DNA of 64,000 nt, taken from contig NC_088300.1 of NCBI RefSeq assembly GCF_032854445.1, positions 20,377,608 through 20,441,607 on the forward strand. The letters are read 5' to 3'. This DNA is from Liolophura sinensis. Taxonomy: Eukaryota; Mollusca; Polyplacophora; Chitonida; Chitonidae. Shown here piece after piece: positions 21,826 to 32,522 of the stretch. The translations under genes and the position numbers were made by a program. The notes beneath the pieces were generated by a model. That model ran no database searches. It worked only from the letters and a program-made list of their open reading frames with translations, and was not told the DNA's origin. Every line of letters begins with the position of its first letter. Position 1 is the stretch's first letter.

Positions 21826-22195
21826 AGCCGATCGTGGTCTAGTGGTTACAGTCGCTTGCCTTTCAACCAGTAGGACACGTGAGGTGTGGATTCACACCAA
21901 ACCTTAGGCAGAGAATTGGTAGATTTGCGCACTCCTACTGTTTATAGGGGTTTGGTGACGATAAATGGTGTCGCCTTTACGCATACTAACGTTCGGTGAA
22001 AACTACTTGTCTTTTACCATTCGTGTGCATCTTTGTACGTCACATGAGGGAAAGTTTGTCAGTTACTTGCCAAATGTCGATGTTTTACTCCTGCATCCGC
22101 GCCATGCATGCGGTCAGGTCCCTGACAAAGTTTGTGAGGAACTTTCCAAAAGTCAATATATTTTACTTCGGATACACCTCCACCCATAAATGACA
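21826..22195 (+). mobile_element. Family C tRNA-derived SINE
   Basis: The head (about 21828-21900) resembles a tRNA: GATCGTGGTCTAGTGGTTAC is A-box-like and GGTGTGGATTCACACC is a weak B box. The core includes CATCTTTGTACGTCACATG and AAAGTTTGTCAGTTACTTGCC and aligns with the inverted fragment at 8225-8345. The ends are approximate because no target-site duplication was seen. Open frames across it are not genes. Confidence 0.7.
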
Positions 22196-22852
22196 TGGCC
22201 ATAATATTTAATGAAATTCGACCGAAGGGAGATGAAAATGTTACATGCACCTTTCTACTACAGTGCTGACATTTATTTCCCTATTCCATTTATGAATGAA
22301 GTGGGTTGCTTAAAACAACCCGTTTATATTACTGGCATAAATTTGAGATTATTCCTTGTTTCATTTTTCGACAGCTCCCGGCGACTATCCCATTAAAGTT
22401 CATCTAACAGCGCATAACAGCTTCACGCCTCTTTTTCGCCATCACGCTGACTAAGTGTTAAGGTGAGTTTGAGTTACGTCCATTCTTCATTAACGCACAT
22501 GCCCGAAATAGTCTCGATCAGCCGACAGAATACACTGTGCACCTTGTTAGCTAGGTTCTGTGCCATCTGTTCTCTAACACCCAGAACTTCTGGACATTTG
22601 CTCCTGTGTCGCTTGGAAATAGCTTCAGGAAGTTCTGTGACCATTGACAGAACCTATCTGTATTATTATTGTCATGCAAAACATAGTATTCCGATTAGGT
22701 TTAAAAGAAATTCTGACGGGAAAATATTATATCTATGCTAATATTGTGTGTCAAAGTCATTCATTTTAACTACGAAGTTTTCTGTTTATAACATACAGTC
22801 AAGCTGAAATTACCATTAAAACGTTCTACATTAAATATTAATTGTTCCGCAT
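22196..22852. other. Intergenic, nothing recognised
   Basis: A 92-codon open frame (22463-22741) has no recognisable domain. Nothing else can be supported. Confidence 0.35.
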
Positions 22853-23060
22853 CTTAGTGTGGTGGACCAGGTTCGAATCCGTGGAAGACCTCTCCTTCCA
22901 AAACTTTCTAAATACATGGTACTTGTGTCTTCGTTGCTCGACGTTCACTGTAAGTGAGAAAACTTACTGGGTTTGGGTAGACAGTCTCAATATCTGTGTG
23001 TGGTAAGATGTTTTGGTGTCATCCTCAACGATGTAACAGCAGGCTTCCCAAGAACATCAT
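22853..23060 (+). mobile_element. tRNA-derived SINE relic with consensus B box
   Basis: GGTTCGAATCC (22870-22880) is a perfect RNA polymerase III B box, but no matching A box or tRNA fold precedes it. The following GTGTCTTCGTTGCTCGACGTTC recalls the Family B body (TTCATCGCTTGGCGTTCAGC). It is best read as a decayed SINE and not as a tRNA gene. Confidence 0.5.
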
Positions 23061-24539
23061 CGTAACGTGACGAAAATGGTAGCAAAGTCAGTAACTCCTT
23101 TCTGTGACTTTTAGAAGTTTGGTGAGAAAGTACACTAAATTAGATGTTCATGACTTTATAAAGGTGTTAATATCTTCGTCCAAACGTAGTGCTGATAAAC
23201 CACGGAATTTTATATTCATAAGGAATATCTTCTCAATAATGTACTTAAACACAATTAATGCCTATATAACCTGTCGCCGTCATCTAGAGAATATTTTTCA
23301 ACTGGATTTTATTTGTCGATATAGCTCAGGAATTCATTCGCTAAGTTGTTAAATTCTCTATATGTATGAGGAAATGTTGACTTCAAGTTAATTCCTAAGA
23401 ATCACCGGGGATTACGTATTCGGAGACATCTCCATATATAGACACAATGTGCGAAGCCTTTTTCATGGAGAACAAAATATATACAGACAGTAGATGGACG
23501 ATGCAGTAAAAACACTTTCTTTCTACGAAAAACCACAAAAGTATGCCCAAAAGGTTATATGCCTCACGTTCCTCATGTCCATATGTGCCTTCTAAATATG
23601 TTAGGTATATGAAGATGTGTTGACAATTAGGCTTACAGCCAGGCTGTACTTAGCAAAGCGCCCACTTGTGTGTCGCAAGCCTTTCCACATCTCAAACCTA
23701 TATTGTGCTATGTATAATAAATAAACTCCCTGGGCCATCTGTCGATTTATGAGATGTGGAAGATGTATCATCAGGAGCTTAGACGAAGATATGATCAGAT
23801 AAATTAACTTCCTGGAGAACTGAATGGATGTTAATATAGAGTTACTTCTCCCCTGCCCCGAAGGGCCCAGTCGCACAGGTCAATACCGCTGGCTATTGGT
23901 TTCTCTGCTTCTATGAAAAAAGGTGGAAATTGACAATTTGATCGGTTATATCTGCGATCTGACGACTTCTGCCTGTTAATGCGATACGGGTTGATGCGCT
24001 CCCTGACCCGACTTCGGTAGAATATTGAAAAGGCCTGAGCGACTGGGGTGATTATTTCACAATATTGCTCGCAAATTAAATGATTCCCAGCCCTAAGAAT
24101 GTTCCTTGTTGGACTATTGAGGAGAGGTGCGAAGGCGTTTTTTCTGACTTCAATTCAGCATAATTTCATAACGGCAGATTTAAGTCTCAGGAAACTAAAA
24201 GTTCCACCACTGTCTCAAAGTTAAGGTTTCTAGGGATTTTAACCGCTCTCTGTATTCTTGTATCATCTAGAAATGTTAAATTTTAATGATTAATATGAAA
24301 ATTTAATAAAAGTTGATACATGTGCACATTGTGGGATTTTGTTCAACTGAATGCGTCATGACTTGGAAGAGGAATGTATGGAATCTGTCCAATTTTCTGG
24401 AATGTTTATCATGAACTAATTTTGTTACCAGTCACTGCGGTGCTTTATTTCGTCAAATGATTTGAAGTGGAACATCCGTTCTATCTTCAGTGAAAGACAC
24501 TTCCAGATATATTTTTGTGGAAAAATGTCTTTTTGTAAC
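23061..24539. other. Intergenic, nothing recognised
   Basis: Mixed-composition DNA with no exon or repeat that I can support. Confidence 0.35.
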
Positions 24540-25210
24540 AAAATTCATTGAATTTATCGCGTGATATCAGAACCAAAACTTTCTTGCCCAAGGCTGACTC
24601 ACACAAAGTATCACAACCGGGGCACACGGAATGTACAGGTCGAGATTTGGAGATTATCCCCTGTTCTCAGGTGCTAACTTCCGGATCGCTGCTCTCGGAG
24701 AATACCGCCGTAATCACGCGAGGTAACGAGAAAGCGACTCTTCCCCAAATTCGATTTCTTGACTCGCCTTTAGCCGTGTGCTGCTCACAAAGATGCCCCT
24801 GGACGAATCGAGAGTGGGCTATCTCCACATATTACCCACGGTCAATTGGGCTGCCCCGTAATTTTGCGCTCAAATAGACACATAATTGAAGCATAGTTTC
24901 AATTAGAAAGTCTATTATTACGGGAATGAGAGTGAGATGAGCCTGTAGTGGACGCTGCACGTAAAAACCGGAGCGAGGCTAATCCACGCCAGAGCTTTGC
25001 CACCCGCTAGCCACGACGACTCACCAAAAATCGAGGGGTAGGAAACTAGAAAGAGCAATCCCCCGGCATTGTTGGCTGATTTGTGAAACACAAAAGATAC
25101 CGTGCGTCTTGGCGCTGCCGGGGAAGATGTCCGCTGTTCTATCGTTAATAGATTCTCGATTGATTCTTCGTGAATTACTCCCCGGCTATTCATTCTAACA
25201 TTCGTCCTGC
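24540..25210. promoter_or_regulatory. Candidate enhancer island
   Basis: About 670 bases of higher-GC, repeat-free sequence stand out sharply from AT-rich flanks. They contain paired- and bicoid-type motifs such as GGCTAATCC (about 24979), several TAATT/AATTA cores and a CCCCGTAATTTTGCGC segment. Open frames on both strands lack domains. The island is about 7 kb upstream of the homeobox gene and I infer it may be a conserved non-coding element acting on it. Confidence 0.35.
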
Positions 25211-26254
25211 ACGTAGTTCAGACACGACACGAGGGAAATTTTGCGAGCGGTGAAAAAATGCTATATTGTTCTGCATGAGCGTGTACCTTAATATGAAAAA
25301 TGCATTAAATTTTCATTGCAGAAATGCAAATATTGATGTTTGTTTGCATTAAGAATGATTATAGATGCTCAACAAGAAGGTTGGAAACTTCTACATCAAC
25401 AATTGGAATTGCAAGGGCTCTGTTTGTGTGTGTTTAAATGGGGGCGGGCGGGGGTGGGATAGGATTGACAACCTATTTTATTTCCCGAAACTCATATAAC
25501 TTTACTTCCGATATGAAAGTTATTCACTATTGTCATGTTGCCAAGTAGGTAATTAAGACATATCTGACAAGAAATTTAACGGCAGCATTAGGGAACACTA
25601 CTCATAAGCTCATTTCAGACAAGGTTGGAATAAAAAGCACTGGACTTAAATAGTTTCAATATTATGCATGTACTAAAAGCCTTTTTTTAAAAAACTTCTT
25701 TAAGAGCATATTGTTGTACTATCTATTTGATCACAGAAGTAAATGTTATTATTTATGTGTGTCTTCGCAGAATACATGTGGATTCAGACGTTAGTTTTTA
25801 AATTTGCTTTAATTATCTCTCTGGTGTGCGGACCAGCTTGCTCTGCCACAATTCTTTTGGAAGGGAGACAACTCCTTCAACTGTGATAAATTCGGATGTT
25901 GCATTTCACGCCAAGGTGAATTAACCCTCTTTCAAATGAGTTTGTCTTGCATGTGTATAGTGCTGTTACGGTTAAAGGAGGTTGACAAATGCATGTTGCA
26001 CTAACTTATTTATCATGAATGACAGATTACTATTAAAAGGGCTGACTCTCTTTAATAAAAGAAAGAACAAAAATCATTAACGTCAGTCTGAGTTCAGTGT
26101 AACACCACAAGACCTATGTGCCTCATGGAATAATGGAACAGACAAATTACTTTCGAGTTAATTAAATGTTTACTTTAACAATTTACAGCCACGTCATTGT
26201 ACCATACAATAGTACATCTACTTGTCACAATATCTGAATCTCACGGCATAGATT
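25211..26254. other. Intergenic, nothing recognised
   Basis: AT-rich sequence with a short G-rich run (GGGGGCGGGCGGGGGTGGG near 25440). No gene seen. Confidence 0.35.
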
Positions 26255-27170
26255 AAACATTCAATAACATATACATACTCTGAGATATAAGTAAGCAGGC
26301 CAAGATTAAAAAACATAGATACATACTCTGAAATATAGGTAAACAGACCAATATTCAATAACATATATACATACCTAGAAATGTAGGTAAACAGGCCAAC
26401 ATTCAAAAACATATATACATACCTAGAAATATAGGTAAGCAGGCCAACATTCAAAAACATATACATACACTGAAATATAGGTAAACAGACCAATATTCAA
26501 TAACATATATACATACCTAGAAATGTAGGTAAACAGGCCAACATTCAATAACAAATATACATACCCAGAAATATAAGTAAACAGGCCAACATTCAATAAC
26601 ATATATACATACCTAGAAATATAGGTAAACAGGCCAACATTCAATAACATATATACATACCCAGAAATATAGGTAAACAGGCCAACATTCAATAACATAT
26701 ATACATACCCAGAAATATAGGTAAACAGGCCAAAATTCAATAACATAAATACATACCTAGAAATATAGGTAAACAGCCCAACATTCAATAACATATATAC
26801 ACACCCAGAGATATAGGTAAACAGGCCAACATTCAATAACATATATACATACCTAGAAATATAGGTAAACAGGCCAACATTCAATAACATATATGCATAC
26901 CTAGAAATATAGGTAAACAGGCCAACATTCAATAACATATATACATACCTAGAAATATAGGTAAACAGGCCAACATTCAATTACATACATACATACCTAG
27001 AAATATAGGTAAACAGGCCAACATTCAATAACAAATATACATACCCAGAAATATAAGTGAGCAGGCCAACATTCAATAACAAATATACATACCTAGAAAT
27101 ATAGGTAAACAGGCCAACATTCAATAACAAATATACATACCCAGAAATATAAGTAAGCAGGCCAACATTT
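26255..27170. repeat. 48-bp minisatellite, about 19 copies
   Basis: The plus-strand unit is AACATATATACATACCTAGA followed by AATATAGGTAAACAGGCC and AACATTCAAT. Copies differ at a few positions (CCTAGA or CCCAGA; ACATATATAC or ACAAATATAC; AGGTAAAC or AAGTAAGC). Two variant types alternate in the right-hand third, suggesting higher-order duplication. As 48 is divisible by three and the unit lacks stops in one minus-strand frame, a 16-residue repeat stays open for up to 185 codons. There is no start context, splice signal or domain to make this a gene. Confidence 0.95.
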
Positions 27171-28239
27171 AATGACATTTAATGCACTGTCCGAAAACGC
27201 CACACAAACTTCTGGTATGTTGTCCATTTAAACATAAGTATAGGTAATATATTATCTGGAAAATTGCTGAACCATTCAATGGTCTTCAGCAGAATTCTCA
27301 CAGTTTGAGGCTTGGTCACACTACTGTGATACAAAAGCTTGCCAAATGTTGTCTTTTAGCGATGTCAAGAAGAGCAAAGCTGTTAGGTAGGTAGCTATAG
27401 ACTCTTCTGTAATGAGAAAAAGCCTTCACTGAATTTTACATATGGAAACATATATATCATAACTCTCTGTACATGTATGCAGCTATATTCGGGCTAATGG
27501 CCTCTTAGACTGATCACAAATAAACTTTAATTATGGACACTCGGTATTAGCAAAAATGCGAAGGAGAATTCGATTCATAAGAGAAGATGACTGAAAAAGA
27601 CAAATGGCATGCAGCCTAAATAAATATAGACTCTTTGACTGTGATCCTGACTCGAGGTTTGTTTTGATGCGCCAAAAATAGCCCCTGTGTCTTTGTCAGA
27701 CCATAGCCCGTCACAACTATAATTATAACATTATTTAAATCTGTTTAAATTGTCTCACTCTTTAATATACATGTATAGCAATACCTACAGCATGCATCAG
27801 GAATTCTCGTTAAAGTAAACCTAAAAATCATAGGCATGGTCTTTATGGCCTTTTACTCCCCCCCCCCCTTTCCCGTTATCACCCGTCCCAATCCCTCCCT
27901 TTAATAAAAACTTAAAGAAGGATCTGTGGATTTCTGACTTTTACAGGTTCTGTAATTTAATTAACTTGTGATTAAGATCAGCGCTTCAGTATTAATCACT
28001 GGTGTTTCTTCTGTAACGGAGTTGTACTTTATAACAGAATTAATCGAGTAAGATTTTGAATTGCACAGCCAAGATATTGTACTTAATAATTTTGTCGTAA
28101 TTATATAGGTAGAGGAACATATAAAAAAAAGCATACAAGCAATTGTTTAGTAGTAGACCCATAAAGCGCATAGAGATCATCATGCAAAGTGTTACAACCC
28201 TGCTGTTAAGCACTTAATTTGTTAATCTTAAAATTTAAG
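27171..28239. other. Intergenic, nothing recognised
   Basis: AT-rich, with a short C run near 27858. No gene seen. Confidence 0.35.
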
Positions 28240-28660
28240 GCTGATTTTTATCTGTCGTTATTCCATTCAGTCGATTCGGTAAACTGTCTACAGATGTTGA
28301 CAAGAAAGGCAATAGCTAAAATTTCAAATAATTGTCAACTCGTGGCTTTTATCGATAAGGGCAGCGTCCAAATATTTGTGAGCGAGGACAGATCGGCCGT
28401 GAATAATCACAAAGTCAGCCGAGAAAATGGGCGTTACTACCCAAATATTAACGAGGGCAATTTGCTCTCCAAAAAAGGGAAGGATATTTCCTGTAGAAAG
28501 AACCTCAAAGAAAACCCGTCACTTCCTTTATGTATTGTTAACCACGCCCCATTCATTTACAGTCCACTTTGGCTCCTGTCGATCAGAATATGTACATGTA
28601 AAAGACAAAAAATGAAAGAGTTACAATTTCCTCTTAGTGTGTATCCTTGCTGACGTTATG
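28240..28660. promoter_or_regulatory. Candidate regulatory island with a 144-codon open frame
   Basis: The repeat-free sequence stays open on the plus strand from 28219 to 28653. The putative peptide has no signal, domain or family resemblance, and no flanking splice sites support it. Motif content (TTTATCGATAAGG, AATAATCACAAAGTCAG) resembles developmental non-coding DNA. I favour regulatory DNA over a gene, with low confidence. Confidence 0.3.
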
Positions 28661-29189
28661 ATGAAGCGTGCTTTTGATGGTGTATCTATTCGCCGCAGTA
28701 ATTTACTTTTAATTGCCTGATTAAGGCCTTTTCTGAAGCGGGTGCATATGGCTTAAAACTACTATGTATTCCAGAAATTATCGGCAAATAGGAAACGAAC
28801 ACCGACCATGAGTATACCCGATGGAAACATATATAACCATGTTGTATATCATGACTCACTCATAAAATTGTGGATAATTTGACCATGTCATCTTCATATA
28901 CAATTAACATTTAAGATCAATTTTAGATTGTATATAACAAGAGGTATTTATAAGCAAAATTGATGTCAACAAAGTCATCTGACCTAATCTGAACCACAAA
29001 CAATGTGTTTAAGGTAAATATTCTTGTGTATATTGGCATATTAGGCCAGGTTTCGGGTCAGTAGTTAGATGTGAAACGGCCATAATATCAGAGGTGATAA
29101 AACGTCATACAAAAGCCAATAAGCCTATAACAATTGTGTCTAACACCTTGTTAACTTGTGTCTGTCAGATTGCCTAGGTGTTATGGTCG

Positions 29190-29430
29190 TATACCGTGAC
29201 ATATGGCGTGTGGGGCCCCGACAAGCTCGTTCTGCTTTATCCACCCTCGTTAGAGCTCGTCGCGGGGTGTCGGCTGGTTCACCGAGGCTTGCGAAGTCGA
29301 GCGCGATCCCGGGCATAACAGCGGCTCAATAAGTGGGGTGACCACTGTGCAAAAATCACCTATCGCGCTTCCACGGCCTCTGCTGAAAGCAAAAACTGTG
29401 AGATCGTAAATAAATCTTTATTGTCGTCGT
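29190..29430. promoter_or_regulatory. Candidate enhancer island with Cdx/Fox-like sites
   Basis: A compact GC-rich patch (GTGTGGGGCCCCGACAAGC through CTATCGCGCTTCCACGGCC) ends in GTAAATAAATCTTTATTGTC, which carries fork-head-like GTAAATA and Cdx/Hox-like TTTATTG. It stands out from AT-rich flanks and has no coding features. Confidence 0.33.
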
Positions 29431-30639
29431 CACCTTTTCAACTGCGATGATATAGGGTCAAGTGTCACATTCTGCCTTGTTTTGTTTTCTGTTTTGTCAT
29501 CTCAGATTTTTTCGTACCTGTGTCAAGTTTCATTTTTAATGTGACACGTGACCAACCACTGACTGCAGTATTCACAGGAACAATGGTTTAGCACTTATAA
29601 CAATATACCAACAGTGAGCTACTGAAACGATTGTACAGACCTAATTAAATTAACTATGATGTCGTTAGGTAAAGTAAACACACTTGTTAACCTCAAAATA
29701 AGAATTATACTGCTTGAGGATAATCAAGGACATCTGTATTGTTGATATTAAAAGAGACTTACGTTAAGCTAAAATACGTGAACTACATGAAGGAAAATTA
29801 CATCGCACTTGAACATAATGTTATTGATCGGCTATTTTTCTTACAGATACATTCAAATAAGACAACAGGAGTAAACTTGAAAAGAACATAACTTGAGTTT
29901 CTTTGGTCATTAAGCTTTATTATAACTGATATCTATATATAAGAGGGTTATTGAAAAATTTAAAGACTAAATATTTTCTAATTAATACTAGTAACATTAG
30001 AAAAAACATTTTACCCCGTGAAGAATCTAGGTCAAATAATTGCCCGATTTTAATGTACAATGGTATATTTCTTAATAGTATGTTTTTTGATGATTTCTCT
30101 TTTTTTCACACTTGACTCATTCATTAACGGTTTTTTTCTTGTCGTTTTTATCCCCGCCAGCAAACCGACTGGTCGCCTTTTCCTACTTTATATTAACTAG
30201 ACCATTATTTAATATAGCGTACCTTCAGTAAACTTGTCCATGTTATGTGGTAATGTACACTGTTTAATCACGTTTGACAGTGTCATTATATCACTATAAA
30301 AGTCCATCCTTCCTGATACGAGTCGAGCAAGTTCCTATCCACTCAAGATACTTCAGAGAGAATGCCAGTCTACGACAGAAAGTCGTCGATTTCACAAGAG
30401 GTGTAATTACCGCAAAATCCGAGAGAAGACGAGAGCTTGAGGGCAGAGCCATCTGTCGGATAAAATATTACGGTGTGGAAATAAAGCCAACATAGCGTGA
30501 GGGCCATGGACTCTAACGCGGGTATGGACGGAGCCACAAAATGTGTACAGCATACATTATATGTAGGAAAGGATCCACTTTCTCTCATGAGCAGTGATGT
30601 TTCTTGCGTTCACTGATAAATTTAATTTTCGGTTTCTTT
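29431..30639. other. Intergenic, nothing recognised
   Basis: AT-rich. A 73-codon open frame at 30274-30495 lacks any recognisable domain. Confidence 0.35.
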
Positions 30640-30960
30640 GCATGGTTGTATCAGTGGATCTGTTAAAAAGCGGAGTGTTGACACAGCGGCTGTCAATGAT
30701 TACCCGGCTAACAATCGTCTTCTATTGTTGTCTTAATTAGGCGCGCGTGTACAGTGATCGTTTCACGATCCGCGATTAGTAGCGCGTGGCTTCCTGTCGA
30801 TTTCAAAGCAAACCGTTGACATAAGCCCATGATTGCCTCTCATGAAATCGTGGATGTTTTTATTTGTGCACTTGACGTCAAGTATCCTCCGGCTAAACGT
30901 TGTATACCCAATAGGCTCTTTTGCTCTCACAGAACGAGGTTTATTCAATAAAGTAGTTAG
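30640..30960. promoter_or_regulatory. Candidate enhancer with Meis/Pbx-, Sox- and CRE-like sites
   Basis: Dense motifs lie within 200 bases: CTGTCAATGATTAC (30690-30703, a Meis CTGTCA joined to a Pbx/Hox-type TGATTAC), an inverted Sox-like pair AACAAT...ATTGTT (30710-30729, 8-base spacer), TTAATTAGG (homeodomain), and a perfect 14-base palindrome ACTTGACGTCAAGT (30870-30883) enclosing the CRE TGACGTCA. It lies about 1.7 kb upstream of the homeobox transcription unit. Function is inferred from motifs alone. Confidence 0.4.
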
Positions 30961-32090
30961 AAGTAATTCGATTGCATGGTATTGAAGCTAAGAAAACTGA
31001 TCAATCTTGTACCAATCTTTACCCCATCATTTAATATTACATGGGTATACTTAAACCGTTACCATAAATAATTTGTGTTAATAAAGGGTAAACCTCACCA
31101 CCTTTTGAATGCTTCCTTAAGGCACTGAGGTTAGAAACTGTTACGTTAAACGGGCGCTTCTGTTTGTAATAATGCAATGAATTGGAATAGATAACCACAA
31201 ACAAATCTGAATTGCTAATATAGAGAGGCAGGTAAGCAAATATTGTTGCATCAGTACATGTGTACTGATTCAAAATCAATCCATTTTATATTAGCTAAAT
31301 GTTCAGCTCTCGAATATACGAGTATATGTGGAATGCAATGGCCACACTATAAATACAGCCCTGTCTCCTAGCACTTGAAATAAATGTCTTAAAGCGTCTT
31401 GTAAATCTTCTCTAGGAATGGCACAAACTTGTATCTTCTTAAGTAAGATGATCACATATGCAGAATGTATGTCGTCTTGAAGTCAATGCCACTCGGGTTG
31501 CTCTCGCTGTGTTTTATAATATCGCTAGATGATAAGGTTGGTCGGATAATAATCATGTTGAATCATATGAAGACAACGTCTGTATTTGTGTGGATTTACA
31601 TTCCTATATTTAGCCAACGCTGGTTCGGCCATATAGTTATAAATTATGTATACATTTTATTTTCCCGACATAACAACAGATGACTTGCATTCGTTTCTTT
31701 ACGATACCTGAAAGTTATATCATCAGTTTTATTTGAGAATTTGTACTCATGGTTTTTTTTATTGTTTGCATATATGTTTTTTTTTTCATTGACTTTACGG
31801 CTATCTATATGTGTATACACATCCTGTGTGATAATAACTTCTTGAACACAAACGATCTTTTATTGGAGGATTGTGGGTATAAAGTGTAGCACGATTATTC
31901 TTGGTAGACCGAGCGCTTGTCATCATAGTAGCTTTGGTTAACACGTGGACAATGAGTATAACGGTTTCAGAGTAGACAGCTGGTCCGTCAAAACCGACTC
32001 CCCCTTAATATCAGTAATTTTGTATGGGAAGGAACTCCCATGTAATTTTAAACAGCGGAGAGAGTGATGTCTTGTAGCTGGTAAAATCCC
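30961..32090. other. Upstream flank of the homeobox gene; nothing recognised
   Basis: AT-rich with poly-T runs near 31755-31785. No exon or repeat was recognised. Confidence 0.35.
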
Positions 32091-32348
32091 CTTGATGGAC
32101 CACCGAGTGAGCAGGGGAGTCTTGTGTCTTCGACATTACAACGAGCCAGTCACGCCTCCTCCATCAGCATGCATTGCCCTGGTGCCACGCCGGCCAATCA
32201 AATTGCGCCGCTATCGACCACAGGTCAGGCCGCCAGCGATGGAGGCAAACAATTTTGATTGGACGATTACTGGGCAAAAAGTCACGCTTATGTGTAACAA
32301 CAAACTGCATAAGGGCTATAAATATAAGAGATAGTAAATTTCATTAGT
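32091..32348 (+). promoter_or_regulatory. Core and proximal promoter of the Prop1/unc-42-class gene
   Basis: TATAAATA lies at 32317-32324. A CCAAT box (GGCCAATCA, 32192-32200) and an inverted CCAAT (GATTGGA, 32257-32263) lie 55-125 bases upstream of it, the usual spacing. The predicted start of transcription near 32348 gives a 5' leader of about 175 bases before the ATG at 32523. The whole segment from about 32090 is GC-elevated and repeat-free. Confidence 0.65.
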
Positions 32349-32522
32349 TACTCTAATTTTTCCAGTGCTCTACTGGTCACTGTACACACATACTCTCATA
32401 TCCACCGCTCCCCTGTTTTTCTTTCACGACAGAGGTTGCAGGTCTTCGTTTCAATCCTCCCCACCGTCACCTCTATTTCGTGAGACTTTTGGAGAAGCAT
32501 TTTTGCCGAAGTTCTGGATAAC

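Noticed and set aside
22870-22880. Perfect B box GGTTCGAATCC as a tRNA gene
   Set aside because: No A box or acceptor stem pairing around it; the following sequence resembles a Family B SINE.
26423-26980. 185-codon minus-strand open frame encoding a repetitive membrane-like protein
   Set aside because: It is the 48-bp minisatellite read in the one stop-free frame. No start context, domain or splice sites.
26255-27170. CRISPR array suggested by regular repeats
   Set aside because: There are no unique spacers; the whole 48-bp unit repeats. The DNA is eukaryotic.
28219-28653. 144-codon plus-strand open frame
   Set aside because: No recognisable domain, signal peptide or splice partner. Kept only as a candidate regulatory island.
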